Source of the DNA: Paenibacillus sp. AN1007
Lineage (GTDB): Bacteria; Bacillota; Bacilli; Paenibacillales; Paenibacillaceae
Assembly (NCBI RefSeq): GCF_040702995.1
Contig: NZ_CP159992.1
Coordinates: 3,063,501 to 3,127,500, forward strand
Direction of reading: 5' to 3'
Length of the DNA stretch: 64,000 nucleotides
This document shows positions 26,507 through 35,722 of the stretch, in pieces. Numbering within the stretch: position 1 is the first letter of the stretch; each line of letters starts with the position of its first letter. The notes under the pieces are model-generated. The model saw only the letters and a list, made by a program, of their open reading frames with translations. It ran no database searches and was not told the origin of the DNA. Both the position numbers and the translations under genes were made by a program.

Positions 26507-27217
26507 ATGAGTCATTTGAACAACAGCAATACTGCACAATCCGCAATATGGGGGCAAGTCGATGATTATATGAATACACTGCTCATCCCGAATGACCCCA
26601 TTTTGCAGGATGCCTTACAGGCCAATGCAGAGGCAGGATTACCGTCTCACGATGTCACACCGAATCAAGGAAAATTCCTTCAACTGCTGCTTCAGATCCA
26701 GGGAGCTTCCCGTGTACTTGAAATCGGAACATTAGGAGGATACAGTACGATCTGGATGGCCAGAGCCCTGCCCGAGCATGGACGAATCGTTTCCATTGAA
26801 TCTGAACCCAAACACGCGGAGGTTGCACAAGCCAATCTAACCCGTGCGGGACTTATGCATAAGGTGGATCTGCGTACAGGTCCCGCACTTACGACCCTCC
26901 CCGATCTTCAAGAAGACTACCCTGAACTTTTTGATCTGATTTTCATTGATGCCGACAAACCCAGCAATCCGGATTACCTGAGATGGGCACTGCGCTTGAC
27001 TCGCCCCGGCAGCTTGATTATCGGGGATAACATTGTAAGGGACGGTGAAGTGATCCGTTCGCACAGTGAGGATGCAAGAGTCCAAGGGGTTAGAACCTTT
27101 CTTGAATGTATCGGGAGTCACCCCAAGCTTGAAGCCACTGCACTGCAAACCGTGGGCAGCAAAGGATATGATGGATTTGTGATTGCTCGTGTAAAAGATA
27201 TACCTGTAACAAAATAA
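26507..27217 (+). CDS. SAM-dependent O-methyltransferase (class I, catechol/caffeoyl-CoA-like)
   Basis: A 236-residue methyltransferase of the O-methyltransferase family 3. The SAM site is VLEIGTLGGYSTIWMA (~65-80), followed by VSIESEP and the metal-binding IFIDADKP (~145-152) with GDNIVRDG (~172). Likely methylates a small hydroxylated aromatic; the substrate is unknown. ATG 26507 follows AAGGAAG with seven bases spacing. The divergent LysR gene probably controls it. An MFS gene follows 77 bp downstream, possibly co-transcribed. Confidence 0.88.
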   Translation: MSHLNNSNTAQSAIWGQVDDYMNTLLIPNDPILQDALQANAEAGLPSHDVTPNQGKFLQLLLQIQGASRVLEIGTLGGYSTIWMARALPEHGRIVSIESEPKHAEVAQANLTRAGLMHKVDLRTGPALTTLPDLQEDYPELFDLIFIDADKPSNPDYLRWALRLTRPGSLIIGDNIVRDGEVIRSHSEDARVQGVRTFLECIGSHPKLEATALQTVGSKGYDGFVIARVKDIPVTK

Positions 27218-27294
27218 ACAGTGGTCAATTCTTCCGAAAATCTGCCTTTCCTGTTAAACTGGTATCACTGCAAAGGCAGACTGGAGGGAATCAC

Positions 27295-28596
27295 TTGAGA
27301 GCTTTACGACAGATCCATGTTGAGATTCGCGGGTGGTCCCGCAATATTCAACTCTTCTTTCTGGCAAGTCTGCTGTATCAGATCGGAAACGGCATGTTCT
27401 CGGTTCTTTACAATCTTTACATTCAAGGCCTGGGGTACGATGACACCATGAATGGTCAGATTGTCAGTATCCAATCGCTAGCTACAGCAATCATGTTCAT
27501 CCCTATTGGATTCAGCGGTGACAAATTCAGCCGCAAAAAGTTGTTGATTATAGGGGCATTATTCAGCGGCGCTTTTCTAATCGGGCGTTCCTTCGATTAT
27601 GCCGCAAGCGGATTAATCTGGTTTGCCGTATTTTCCGGCCTGTTCGCTGGTGTATTTCAAGTGCTTGCCATCCCTTATCTGGCAGAGAACGTTAAAAAAA
27701 GCCAGCGCCTCAAAATGTTCAGCTATTATTCATCTCTCGTGCTGGCTTCACAAGTTCTTGGCAGTCTAGGCGGCGGCGTACTTGCAGACCTGCTTCATTC
27801 CGCCGGCATGGCCAAAGTCACCAGTCTGCAAACGGTTCTGTTTATGGGCGGCGCTGCGACACTTGCCGCATTTATTCCACTGCTGTTTGTAACCGAGAAT
27901 CCGGTGTCTCAGACGGACGCAAATAAAGGGAGTACGGCAGAAGATGCATCGCTTCAAACCAGACATGCTGTACATGCACCATCCTCAGATCCTGACACGC
28001 TCCTAAAAAAAAGAGATACCAAGCTGATTGGTCAGTTTGTAATAACGCAGCTGCTCATCGGATTAGGCTCGGGCCTCGTTGTGCCTTATCTTAACCTGTA
28101 TTTCACAAACCGCTTTGCGGTATCTTTGAGCGGCATGAGTCTGCTCATCGCACTCGGTCAAATTATGACTATTGTTTCGATGCTGATTGGTCCCACTTTA
28201 GCTGCCAAAGTTGGTAGTGTACGGGCTGTAGTCATTTTCCAAGTATTATCGCTTCCATTCCTGTTGTTAACCGGATTTACAAACCTGCTTATTATTGCAT
28301 CCATCAGCTTTTTGTTCAGACAGGCACTCATGAATGCAGCCAACCCGATTCAATCCGCCATATTGGTGGACCGGATTTCGGATAGACGCCGAGGGATTGC
28401 CAACTCCATGATGCAGACCTCATTTATGATTGGCTGGGCCACGATGGGACCCGTGCAGTCTTATCTGGTTACCACATACGGCACGTATTGGGGATATGCT
28501 GTCACCTTCAGTATTACAGGCAGTCTTTACGTGATTTCTTCGTTAATGTACTTCTTCATGTTAAAGGAACCCCGGCCTGTGGCTGTACGGCAGTAA
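27295..28596 (+). CDS. MFS transporter
   Basis: A 433-residue, twelve-helix major facilitator. Motif A-like segment IGFSGDKFSRKKLLIIG (~78-94) follows the second membrane helix; a charged cytosolic loop (~205-240) splits the two halves. Starts at a TTG with GGAGGG six bases upstream. It follows the O-methyltransferase by 77 bp and ends in a strong terminator, so the two may share a transcript. Substrate not evident; sequence resembles uncharacterised Bacillales MFS rather than a named drug pump. Confidence 0.85.
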   Translation: MRALRQIHVEIRGWSRNIQLFFLASLLYQIGNGMFSVLYNLYIQGLGYDDTMNGQIVSIQSLATAIMFIPIGFSGDKFSRKKLLIIGALFSGAFLIGRSFDYAASGLIWFAVFSGLFAGVFQVLAIPYLAENVKKSQRLKMFSYYSSLVLASQVLGSLGGGVLADLLHSAGMAKVTSLQTVLFMGGAATLAAFIPLLFVTENPVSQTDANKGSTAEDASLQTRHAVHAPSSDPDTLLKKRDTKLIGQFVITQLLIGLGSGLVVPYLNLYFTNRFAVSLSGMSLLIALGQIMTIVSMLIGPTLAAKVGSVRAVVIFQVLSLPFLLLTGFTNLLIIASISFLFRQALMNAANPIQSAILVDRISDRRRGIANSMMQTSFMIGWATMGPVQSYLVTTYGTYWGYAVTFSITGSLYVISSLMYFFMLKEPRPVAVRQ

Positions 28597-28607
28597 AATA
28601 AACATAC

Positions 28608-28652
28608 AAAAAGAGCATCCTCCCATGCATGCATGGACTGGATGCTCTTTTT
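28608..28652. terminator. Terminator after the MFS gene
   Basis: A 13-bp perfect stem, AAAAAGAGCATCC (28608-28620) with GGATGCTCTTTTT (28640-28652). A-tract and T-tract on the two sides allow function in both directions between convergent genes. Confidence 0.85.
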
Positions 28653-28697
28653 GTGCTCTATTTGTACTTTTATAAATTCGTTTTGCATATACCGTTG

Positions 28698-28964
28698 TTA
28701 CCTAACCTCGCTTGGAGCGGTTTGCTCTTCCATTCGGGTCAAAATATCAAATGCTTCCTGATCGCTAAGGCCGCACATATCTTCAGCAGCCTGCAGTTCG
28801 CTGCATACAGCGGGGCGGTCTTCTCGCCCAAATATACCGCATCGGTTTTCCTCCGTCAGCTGTACACAGCGTATGCCTGCGGGTTTGCCTTCGGGCATGC
28901 CGGGAATGGGCGATGATATGGAAATGGCAATACAACATGCGGCGCATCCAGCTCTGCATTCCAT
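28698..28964 (-). CDS. YkgJ-type cysteine cluster protein
   Basis: An 88-residue protein with the cysteine pattern CRAGCAACC at 3-11 and further Cys at 33, 42, 54 and 64, characteristic of the YkgJ/YkgB-type Zn- or Fe-binding cluster family (CxxxCxxCC). It likely binds a metal or iron-sulfur cluster. ATG follows GAGGAGGATCATC. It lies 19 bp after a lipase-like gene on the same strand, so both are probably one operon. Function unknown. Confidence 0.85.
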   Translation of the reverse strand: MECRAGCAACCIAISISSPIPGMPEGKPAGIRCVQLTEENRCGIFGREDRPAVCSELQAAEDMCGLSDQEAFDILTRMEEQTAPSEVR

Positions 28965-28983
28965 GATGATCCTCCTCTGTGCG

Positions 28984-29838
28984 TTACATTGAACGGTTCA
29001 CCCAAGTCCACGTCCTTGCCAGACCTTGTGCTATTCTACGATTCATGCTTTTACTGGTAAAGTAGCCTCCGTGACTCAGTGGATTCCAGCTGGTTACCGG
29101 ACCGCCCACATGCACTTCAATATCTTCTTTTACCGCAGACGCATAGGCCGGGTCAATGGGACGCAGCGGATAACCTAAAATATCGTTACGTTCATAAAAG
29201 TTGATCCATTCCCCCTCCAATCCCGAGAAAGTTCGAGCCGCCTGAGAAGAGGGGACCTGAATTGGACTGCTGAAGTCATGATAACGCAGACTCCACAGCG
29301 GCAGGGTTGTACCAAAGGAGTAGAAGTTCGTCAGTGTATCCCCGCGCTCCAATGCCGAAGTGCTGTCAATAATGGCAGGTGTGCGGCTGGATGAAGGATA
29401 CTGCAGGTCATAAAAGAAGTTGCTTGCGATGACAGCACCGAGACTGTGTGCGATGACACAAAGCGGCGTCTCTGGCCCATTGCGTCTGGAAAGCTCATGC
29501 ATCGCCCGGTTTAACGTTTGATGCACCGCATCATATAGATGGCCCTGGTTCTCCACAGGCTGATAGGCAACGGCATCGGCGAGATAGTGTATGACAAAAC
29601 GGCGCAGCGCCTGATAATTCAATCCCTGTGAACGTACCAGCTGTTGGAACAGAGCCTCTTCCCGCTCCTCGAACACATCGGCCCAGAACACGGGTTCTAT
29701 ATCCAGCATCTGTTTGGCGGCTCCCGGCAGCACCATTACACGATCCATTTCTCTGCTTAAACAAGTCATAAGCTTGTCAGCATAATTTTCTTTTTGCATA
29801 CCCAGTCCATGAATGACCATCACCGCTACCCGAATCAT
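28984..29838 (-). CDS. Lipase-like alpha/beta hydrolase
   Basis: A 284-residue cytoplasmic protein of the alpha/beta hydrolase superfamily. The oxyanion segment VMVIHGLGMQ (~6-15) and nucleophile elbow AHSLGA (~136-141; GxSxG variant with Ala first) are seen, with a C-terminal His in LSHGGYF (~258-264) as possible third triad member. Between them lie long stretches specific to this group. No signal peptide. ATG 29838 has AAGGAGG six bases upstream; an earlier in-frame TTG at 29856 lies before the ribosome site. Substrate not known. Confidence 0.7.
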   Translation of the reverse strand: MIRVAVMVIHGLGMQKENYADKLMTCLSREMDRVMVLPGAAKQMLDIEPVFWADVFEEREEALFQQLVRSQGLNYQALRRFVIHYLADAVAYQPVENQGHLYDAVHQTLNRAMHELSRRNGPETPLCVIAHSLGAVIASNFFYDLQYPSSSRTPAIIDSTSALERGDTLTNFYSFGTTLPLWSLRYHDFSSPIQVPSSQAARTFSGLEGEWINFYERNDILGYPLRPIDPAYASAVKEDIEVHVGGPVTSWNPLSHGGYFTSKSMNRRIAQGLARTWTWVNRSM

Positions 29839-30024
29839 GCCCTTCCTCCTTATCAATCGAATAGGAACGCTCCTTGTACAATTGCTATGGTTTACTTACA
29901 GCATGACAGATGTTTACATCAGGGCTGGCTGCCTCACAATGGGTGAATCGCATAAATTGCAATAACTTAGTTGATTTAACTATTTTATCTGATACGCCTG
30001 GAAAATAACACCTGCAAACAGCAA

Positions 30025-30051
30025 AAGAAGCTGCAGGTTGCGCAGCCTCTT
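30025..30051 (-). terminator. Terminator of the treA-treP operon
   Basis: AAGAAGCTGC (30025-30034) pairs with GCAGCCTCTT (30042-30051), one G-U pair. On the minus strand TTTTGCTGTTT follows. It lies 22 bp past the treP stop. Confidence 0.75.
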
Positions 30052-30072
30052 GCTTGACATTCAATATATCCT

Positions 30073-32076
30073 TTAACCTTTCAAATGGATCTTCAGTACA
30101 CCGTTCCGATTGGAAGTAACCTCTCCCGTCATCACTTCAACCCGTTCGACCATCTCTTGACCATCCGGGATAATAACGGGTGTGATGACTGGGAATCCTG
30201 CATCCTCAATCACTTTACGATCGAACTCAAGCAGCTTCTGTCCTGCTCTTACACGATCGCCCGTATTTACGAACATGGAGAAACCTTCGCCTTTAAGTGA
30301 TACCGTATTAATGCCGACGTGAATTAATACTTGAAGTCCGCTCGCATGTTCCAGAATAACGGCGTGTTTGCTCTTGATAACATGGGCTACTTGTGCGTCA
30401 AATGGGGCGACGACCTGATTGCCGGAAGGTTCAATCGCTATACCTTCCCCCATCTGTTTTTCGGCAAAGGCCGGGTCGGGAACTTGTTCCAGCGGCACCG
30501 CCTCACCTGTTAATGGCGCCATGACTTCGAGTATATTAACACGAGAAGCCGATGACTTGGGGTTGGTAGAGCTGGCTGCAGACATGTCTTTGGATTTAGC
30601 GTCAGTAGAAGCAGCCTTCTGACTTTGGATTTCGGCGGACTCTCCGTTCGCCTCAAGCCGGTCTTCTTTTCTCAGCTTCGCCCGCCCAAAAACGACCGTC
30701 AGCAGAAATGGCACAACCAGGACAATGGCCATACCGATGAAGAAAACACCCCATTTATCCGGGAAAATAGACAGGAATCCAGGCACGCCGCCTACACCGA
30801 TAGAGGTTGCTTGCACGTTATTCATCGTAAGCAGCACACCACCGATGGCAGAACCGATCATACCGAAGATAAACGGATATCGATAACGGATATTTACACC
30901 AAAGATCGCCGGCTCGGTTACCCCCAGAAAAGCGGATACGGAAGAGGTTGCCGCGAGCCCTCGCATTTTTTTCTCACGCAGCACCAGCATCATCGCAAGC
31001 GCCGCAGAACCCTGTGCAATGTTGGACAGAGCCAGCATCGGCCACAGGAATGTACCACCTTGACTGCCGATCAGCTGTACGTCTACCGCCAGGAATGTGT
31101 GGTGCATCCCCGTAATAACGAGCAGTGCATACAAACCACCATAGATCAAACCGCCCAGCGCAGCATAAGAATTATAGACATAGATCAGGCCGGAGGTGAT
31201 GGCGTTTGCAATTGCAAATGTTACCGGACCGATAATCGTAAAGGCCAGAAAACCGGTAATCAATAATGTAACGGGAGCGACTACCAGCAGTTTGATAGAA
31301 TCATGCACACGTTTGTTCAGGAAAATCTCCATCTTGGCCAGCAGATATGCCGATACCAGTACAGGCAGCACCTGACCCTGATAACCGATTTTCTCAATCT
31401 CCCAGCCAAACAGATTCCAGGTCGGAACCGTACCTTTGTTCACCGCATCAGCGTAACCATAGGCACTCAGCAGATCGGGATGTACAAGAATCAGGCCCAG
31501 CACAATCCCGAGCAGCGGACTGCCTCCGAATCGTGTCACGGCTGACCAACCGATCAAAGCTGGCAGGAAGGTAAAGGCAGTGCTCGCAATCGTATTAATA
31601 ATGGATGCGAGATCTTTCCAAGCCGGGTACACATCCACTAATGATTTTCCATCAAAGAAAATGCCTGGCCCAGTCAAAATATTGTTAATCCCGAGCAGCA
31701 AACCCGCTGTAATGATTGCCGGCAGAATCGGAATAAATATGTCCGAAAGTGTCTTGATTGCACGCTGCAGCGGGTTTTGCTTTTTGCCTGCAGCTGCTTT
31801 TACATCATCTTTGGAGGAACGCTCTCCTCCCGTAATCTGAATCATCTCATCGTATACTTTATCCACAAGCCCAGGGCCGATGACCACCTGAAATTGACCT
31901 TGAGAGGAGAATTGCCCTTTGACCAACTCGTTCTGATCAAGCAGCTCTGTATCCACTTTGTCCTCGTCATATAAAGCAAACCGCAGCCGTGTTACACAGT
32001 GTGTTGCTGCTTCAATATTCTCTTTGCCTCCGACCGCCCGGACGATCTCCTCAACCTGTTTTTTATCGATTGCCAT
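30073..32076 (-). CDS. treP: PTS trehalose-specific EIIBCA component
   Basis: A 667-residue phosphotransferase permease that imports trehalose as trehalose-6-phosphate. Domain order: EIIB (~1-85, phosphorylated Cys in THCVTRLRF), EIIC membrane domain (~105-470, with the substrate-site GVTEPAIFG segment), a linker, and a fused EIIA domain (~515-667, active His in LIHVGINTV). Many Bacillus TreP proteins lack EIIA and borrow it; here it is built in. It lies 28 bp after treA on the same strand, with AGGAAGTGACACT before the ATG. Trehalose specificity is inferred from the treA neighbour and overall family fit. Confidence 0.9.
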   Translation of the reverse strand: MAIDKKQVEEIVRAVGGKENIEAATHCVTRLRFALYDEDKVDTELLDQNELVKGQFSSQGQFQVVIGPGLVDKVYDEMIQITGGERSSKDDVKAAAGKKQNPLQRAIKTLSDIFIPILPAIITAGLLLGINNILTGPGIFFDGKSLVDVYPAWKDLASIINTIASTAFTFLPALIGWSAVTRFGGSPLLGIVLGLILVHPDLLSAYGYADAVNKGTVPTWNLFGWEIEKIGYQGQVLPVLVSAYLLAKMEIFLNKRVHDSIKLLVVAPVTLLITGFLAFTIIGPVTFAIANAITSGLIYVYNSYAALGGLIYGGLYALLVITGMHHTFLAVDVQLIGSQGGTFLWPMLALSNIAQGSAALAMMLVLREKKMRGLAATSSVSAFLGVTEPAIFGVNIRYRYPFIFGMIGSAIGGVLLTMNNVQATSIGVGGVPGFLSIFPDKWGVFFIGMAIVLVVPFLLTVVFGRAKLRKEDRLEANGESAEIQSQKAASTDAKSKDMSAASSTNPKSSASRVNILEVMAPLTGEAVPLEQVPDPAFAEKQMGEGIAIEPSGNQVVAPFDAQVAHVIKSKHAVILEHASGLQVLIHVGINTVSLKGEGFSMFVNTGDRVRAGQKLLEFDRKVIEDAGFPVITPVIIPDGQEMVERVEVMTGEVTSNRNGVLKIHLKG

Positions 32077-32104
32077 AGTGTCACTTCCTATTTATAAAAT
32101 GGAA

Positions 32105-33826
32105 TTAGTCCTGCTGCTGTACCAGCCACATATAGGACGCGTACGGACTTAGCGAAATCTCCTGCGTCAATTCAGGCTTGGCATCGGTATTTCCAATAAG
32201 CAGTTCAGGTATTTTACCTGCAATATGATCATTCCAGACTGCATCAGGCAGCTGGAACACGGTATCCTGTTTACGGAAGTTTGATACGACAATTAACGTC
32301 TCGCTGCCGTTAGAACGTGCATATGCAAACACCTCCGGGTGAGCCTCATCCAGGCGTTCATACAAGCCGTCCGTCAGGACATCTACCTCTTTACGCAGAG
32401 CAATCAGCTTCCGGTAGTGATGATAGATCGAATTCGGATCGGCCATCTGTGCTTCCACATGAATGTACGGATACCTCTCATCCACCTTGAGCCATGGTGT
32501 TCCCGTCGTAAATCCGGCGCTCGCGCTTCCGTCCCACTGCATCGGTGTCCGTGAATTATCACGGGAACGCTCTTTTACGATCTGGAACGCTTCCTCAGCA
32601 GATTTACCACGCTCTTCCTGAAGCAGCCGATACATGTTCGTTGACTCAATATCGCGGAACTCGCTGATATCATGCCAAACCGGGTTTGGCATACCAATCT
32701 CCTCGCCCTGGTAGACATAAGGGGTACCCTGCAATCCATGCAGCGTTGTCGCCAGCATCTTGGCGCTCTCGGACCGATAATCGCCATCGTCAGCGAAACG
32801 GGATAACGCACGGGGCTGGTCATGGTTGTTTAAAAACAGTGCGTTCCATCCGCCCCCGGCCTGCATCCCCGTCTGCCAATCGCTGAACAGCTTCTTCATC
32901 TCTTCAAAATCGTACGGCATCAGTTCCCACTTCTGCCCGTTCGGATAATCTACCTTCAGGTGATGGAAGTTAAACGTCATCGAGAATTCTCGTGAAGCCG
33001 GATTCGAATACCGTATACAGTGCTCCAGCGTTGTCGATGACATTTCGCCTACAGTGACCATGTTGTAAGGTCCAAACACCTCTTCGTACATTTCAGTAAT
33101 GTACTCATGCACGCGCGGTCCATCCGTGTAATACCTGCGCCCATCGCCCGGAGGCACGCTGCCGTCGTCGTTCGGAAAACGCTGGTCTTTGGAGATCAGG
33201 TTGATGACGTCCATACGGAAGCCATCCACTCCTTTTTCCGCCCAGAACTTGATCATATCTCGTACGGCCCTGCGAACCTCTTCATTTTCCCAGTTAAGGT
33301 CTGCTTGTGTTTTATCAAACAGCGTCAGAAAATACTGCCCGGTTTGTTCATCATACTGCCATGCCGGGCCGCCGAATTTGGATTGCCAGTTGTTTGGTAC
33401 ACCGCCGTCCGGCGCAGGGTCCCTCCAGATATAGTAATCCCGATACGGATTATCTTTCGACGATCGGGACTGCTTGAACCATTCATGCTCAGTGGAGGAA
33501 TGATTGACAACGATATCAATCATGAGCTTCATATCACGCGCTTTTAATGCCGCAACCAATGCATCGAAATCTTCCATCGTGCCGTAGTCCGGATTAATTC
33601 GGTAGTAATCCGCCACGTCGTATCCGTTATCCCGCTGCGGCGAGACGTATACCGGCTGCAGCCACACGATGTCGATACCCAGATGCTGCAGATAATCTAG
33701 CTTCTCGGTTAGACCGCGAATGTCCCCCGTCCCCGATCCGGTTGTATCGTTGAAGCTCTTCGGATACACCTGATACACCGTAGACTTCTTCCACCACGAT
33801 GACGGCTCTATATTGTTTAAATCCAT
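32105..33826 (-). CDS. treA: Alpha,alpha-phosphotrehalase (GH13)
   Basis: A 573-residue cytoplasmic GH13 enzyme that splits trehalose-6-phosphate into glucose and glucose-6-phosphate. The (beta/alpha)8 barrel shows IDIVVNHSS (~97), GFRMDVIN with nucleophile Asp (~198), VGEMS with acid Glu (~258) and NNHDQPR with the third acid (~325). The Lys-free loop pattern and strong likeness to B. subtilis TreA, together with the adjacent PTS gene, point to phosphotrehalase rather than oligo-1,6-glucosidase. First gene of the operon; GGAGG precedes the ATG, and a promoter with TreR-like operator lies 60 bp upstream. Confidence 0.93.
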   Translation of the reverse strand: MDLNNIEPSSWWKKSTVYQVYPKSFNDTTGSGTGDIRGLTEKLDYLQHLGIDIVWLQPVYVSPQRDNGYDVADYYRINPDYGTMEDFDALVAALKARDMKLMIDIVVNHSSTEHEWFKQSRSSKDNPYRDYYIWRDPAPDGGVPNNWQSKFGGPAWQYDEQTGQYFLTLFDKTQADLNWENEEVRRAVRDMIKFWAEKGVDGFRMDVINLISKDQRFPNDDGSVPPGDGRRYYTDGPRVHEYITEMYEEVFGPYNMVTVGEMSSTTLEHCIRYSNPASREFSMTFNFHHLKVDYPNGQKWELMPYDFEEMKKLFSDWQTGMQAGGGWNALFLNNHDQPRALSRFADDGDYRSESAKMLATTLHGLQGTPYVYQGEEIGMPNPVWHDISEFRDIESTNMYRLLQEERGKSAEEAFQIVKERSRDNSRTPMQWDGSASAGFTTGTPWLKVDERYPYIHVEAQMADPNSIYHHYRKLIALRKEVDVLTDGLYERLDEAHPEVFAYARSNGSETLIVVSNFRKQDTVFQLPDAVWNDHIAGKIPELLIGNTDAKPELTQEISLSPYASYMWLVQQQD

Positions 33827-33886
33827 GTTAACGCCTCCAATATGCTGTATTGCTCTAACCAGACTCCTCGGCTATTTTCATCATCT

Positions 33887-33918
33887 ATATTACATAACTA
33901 AACATGTATATACAAGTT
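33887..33918 (-). promoter_or_regulatory. treA promoter overlapped by a TreR-like operator
   Basis: On the minus strand, -35 TTGTAT (33915-33910) and -10 TAATAT (33892-33887) are 17 bases apart. The -35 box lies inside an 18-bp imperfect palindrome (33901-33918) with the perfect core TGTATATACA at 33905-33914. This closely matches the TTGTATATACAA operator known for TreR in Bacillus, so repression of treA-treP and release by trehalose-6-phosphate is inferred. No treR gene lies in the window. The rest of the 300-bp gap shows no gene. Confidence 0.7.
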
Positions 33919-34068
33919 GAATCTAAAAAATGATTGTCCTATTTATTTTCTATGTACACACTGCACTTCGTTTCTTCTACTCATTCCCCATTAAAGGTTT
34001 CGCTGTAACATTTATTTTCGGAGTTCTATTTTGCAAACTCCATGATATCTGTATTAGATAGCCAAAAA

Positions 34069-34110
34069 AACCGTCTGTTCCTCCATACTGAGATGGGAAA
34101 ACAAACGGTT
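34069..34110 (-). terminator. Terminator of dctA
   Basis: AACCGT (34069-34074) with ACGGTT (34105-34110), extended by inner pairing (TGTTCC with GGGAAAACA). On the minus strand a TTTTTTT run follows. It begins 18 bp after the dctA stop. Confidence 0.75.
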
Positions 34111-34127
34111 ATGTTTAAGGTCTTTCT

Positions 34128-35483
34128 TTATAATACCTCGGGCGCCAACAAGCTTTGGCCTTGTTTCTCCCGACCATTTAACTTTAATGCAGACTGTGCT
34201 GCCTTTTCTTCTGCTTCCAGTTCAGCGGCGCTAATCTCGCCGGAGAGCACAGCACGCATCCGTTTCTGATCCAGCAGACCTTCCCACTTCGCAACCACAA
34301 AAGCTGCCGCGCAGTTCCCCATCAGGTTAGTGAAAACACGCATCGTATCCATAAAGCGGTCTGCTCCAAGCAGCAGAGCCACTGCTGCTACCGGAAATGC
34401 ATTCACTGCTGCCGCCGTAGCTGACAGAGCAAGAAAAGCTGAACCGGGAACACCCGCCATGCCTTTCGAGCTTAACATCAGCACCAGCAGAATGGTGATC
34501 TCCTGCCCCAAGGTCAGATCAATACCGACAGCCTGAGCAACAAAAACCGTCGCTAACGATAGATAGATGGAAGCTCCATCCAGATTAAATGAGTATCCCG
34601 TAGGCACCACCAGCCCAACTACTGCACGGTCACACCCCGCCTTAGTCAGCTTGTCCATCATGCGCGGCATCACAACTTCTGAAGAGCCTGTTCCAATCGC
34701 AAGCATCACTTCCGAACGAGTGTATCGGACAAACTGCATAAAGTTCAATCCCGTAATCCACCAGGCTGCCAGCGCTAACAGCAGCAGGAACAATAGAGCC
34801 GCACCGTAACAAGCCAATATTAGCAGTCCAAAGGACGAAAGGGTTGAAGCCCCGTACGCCCCTATGGTGTAGGCCATTGCACCAAAAGCGCCTACCGGGG
34901 CAAGCTTCATAATGTAACCGATCATCCGGAACACAATACCAAGCAGCTGCTCCACCAGATTCAGTACATTTTCCTTGGCCTTACTCTCCGTGGCTGCCAA
35001 GGCAACCCCGAACAGACAGGCAACAAGCAGCACTTGCAGCAGGGCATTCTGAGCAAAGGCATCCACGACACTTGTTGGAATAATGTTCATAATAAAATCA
35101 ACCGTGTGCGGAAGCTCGGACCCCTTCGTTTTGGCTTCAATTCCGCTGGCGTCAATGCTGGCAGGGTCTACATTCATTCCCGCCCCTGGACGAAGCAGAT
35201 TGGCTGTGCATAAACCAAGCACAAGTGCAACCGTTGTGGCAAGCTCGAACCACAGAATCGCTTTAAGCCCAATTCGACCTACAGACTTTAGATCGCCCAT
35301 TTTGGCGATACCTGTAACAATGACCATAAAAATTAACGGTGCAATCAGCATCTTGATTAATTTGATAAAGCCTGTACCCAAGGGCTGCAAGAGACTCCCC
35401 AGATCGGGCCACAGAATACCTACTCCAATACCGATGATTACTGCTGCAATGATCTGAAAAAATAAAGATTTCACAAATGTCAT
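34128..35483 (-). CDS. dctA: C4-dicarboxylate/cation symporter, DctA/DctP type
   Basis: A 451-residue DAACS-family transporter that takes up succinate, fumarate or malate with Na+ or H+. Family signatures are the serine-rich GTGSSEVVMPRMMDK (~268-282), VVPTGYSFNLDGASIYL (~303-319) and LLSSKGMAGVPGSAF (~346-360). The Arg/Ser pattern resembles DctA more than glutamate carriers. The extra ~25 charged residues at the C-terminus vary in the family. ATG follows GGGGGAGCGTTC. Stands alone; no DctS/DctR-type two-component genes adjoin it. Confidence 0.9.
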   Translation of the reverse strand: MTFVKSLFFQIIAAVIIGIGVGILWPDLGSLLQPLGTGFIKLIKMLIAPLIFMVIVTGIAKMGDLKSVGRIGLKAILWFELATTVALVLGLCTANLLRPGAGMNVDPASIDASGIEAKTKGSELPHTVDFIMNIIPTSVVDAFAQNALLQVLLVACLFGVALAATESKAKENVLNLVEQLLGIVFRMIGYIMKLAPVGAFGAMAYTIGAYGASTLSSFGLLILACYGAALLFLLLLALAAWWITGLNFMQFVRYTRSEVMLAIGTGSSEVVMPRMMDKLTKAGCDRAVVGLVVPTGYSFNLDGASIYLSLATVFVAQAVGIDLTLGQEITILLVLMLSSKGMAGVPGSAFLALSATAAAVNAFPVAAVALLLGADRFMDTMRVFTNLMGNCAAAFVVAKWEGLLDQKRMRAVLSGEISAAELEAEEKAAQSALKLNGREKQGQSLLAPEVL

Positions 35484-35636
35484 GAACGCTCCCCCGTTTG
35501 CAATCGTTTCGGATGTCCGGTTGGTTTCCGTGTAACTTTTTATATCATTGCTGTCTTTGCAGCTACAATGTCATTCCATTCATTTTGTGATGATGACCAA
35601 AATTGCGCTCAAAATTGAATACTCAGCACAAAAAAA

Positions 35637-35673
35637 GCGAATGACGCATCATATTTCTTGACGCATCATTCGC
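35637..35673. terminator. Bidirectional terminator between dctA and the UPF0173 gene
   Basis: Fifteen-base arms (35637-35651 and 35659-35673) pair with two G-U-type positions. Seven A lie on the left and TTTTATATTTTTT on the right, so it can act on the minus strand to end the metallo-hydrolase gene. Confidence 0.8.
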
Positions 35674-35722
35674 CTTTTATATTTTTTATGATTATGAAAC
35701 CTGCCTTAAATCCGCTTCCTTC

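Noticed and set aside
30625..31266. Plus-strand 213-codon open frame opposite treP
   Set aside because: Lies entirely within the conserved EIIC domain of treP on the other strand; His/Gln/Arg-rich shadow translation.
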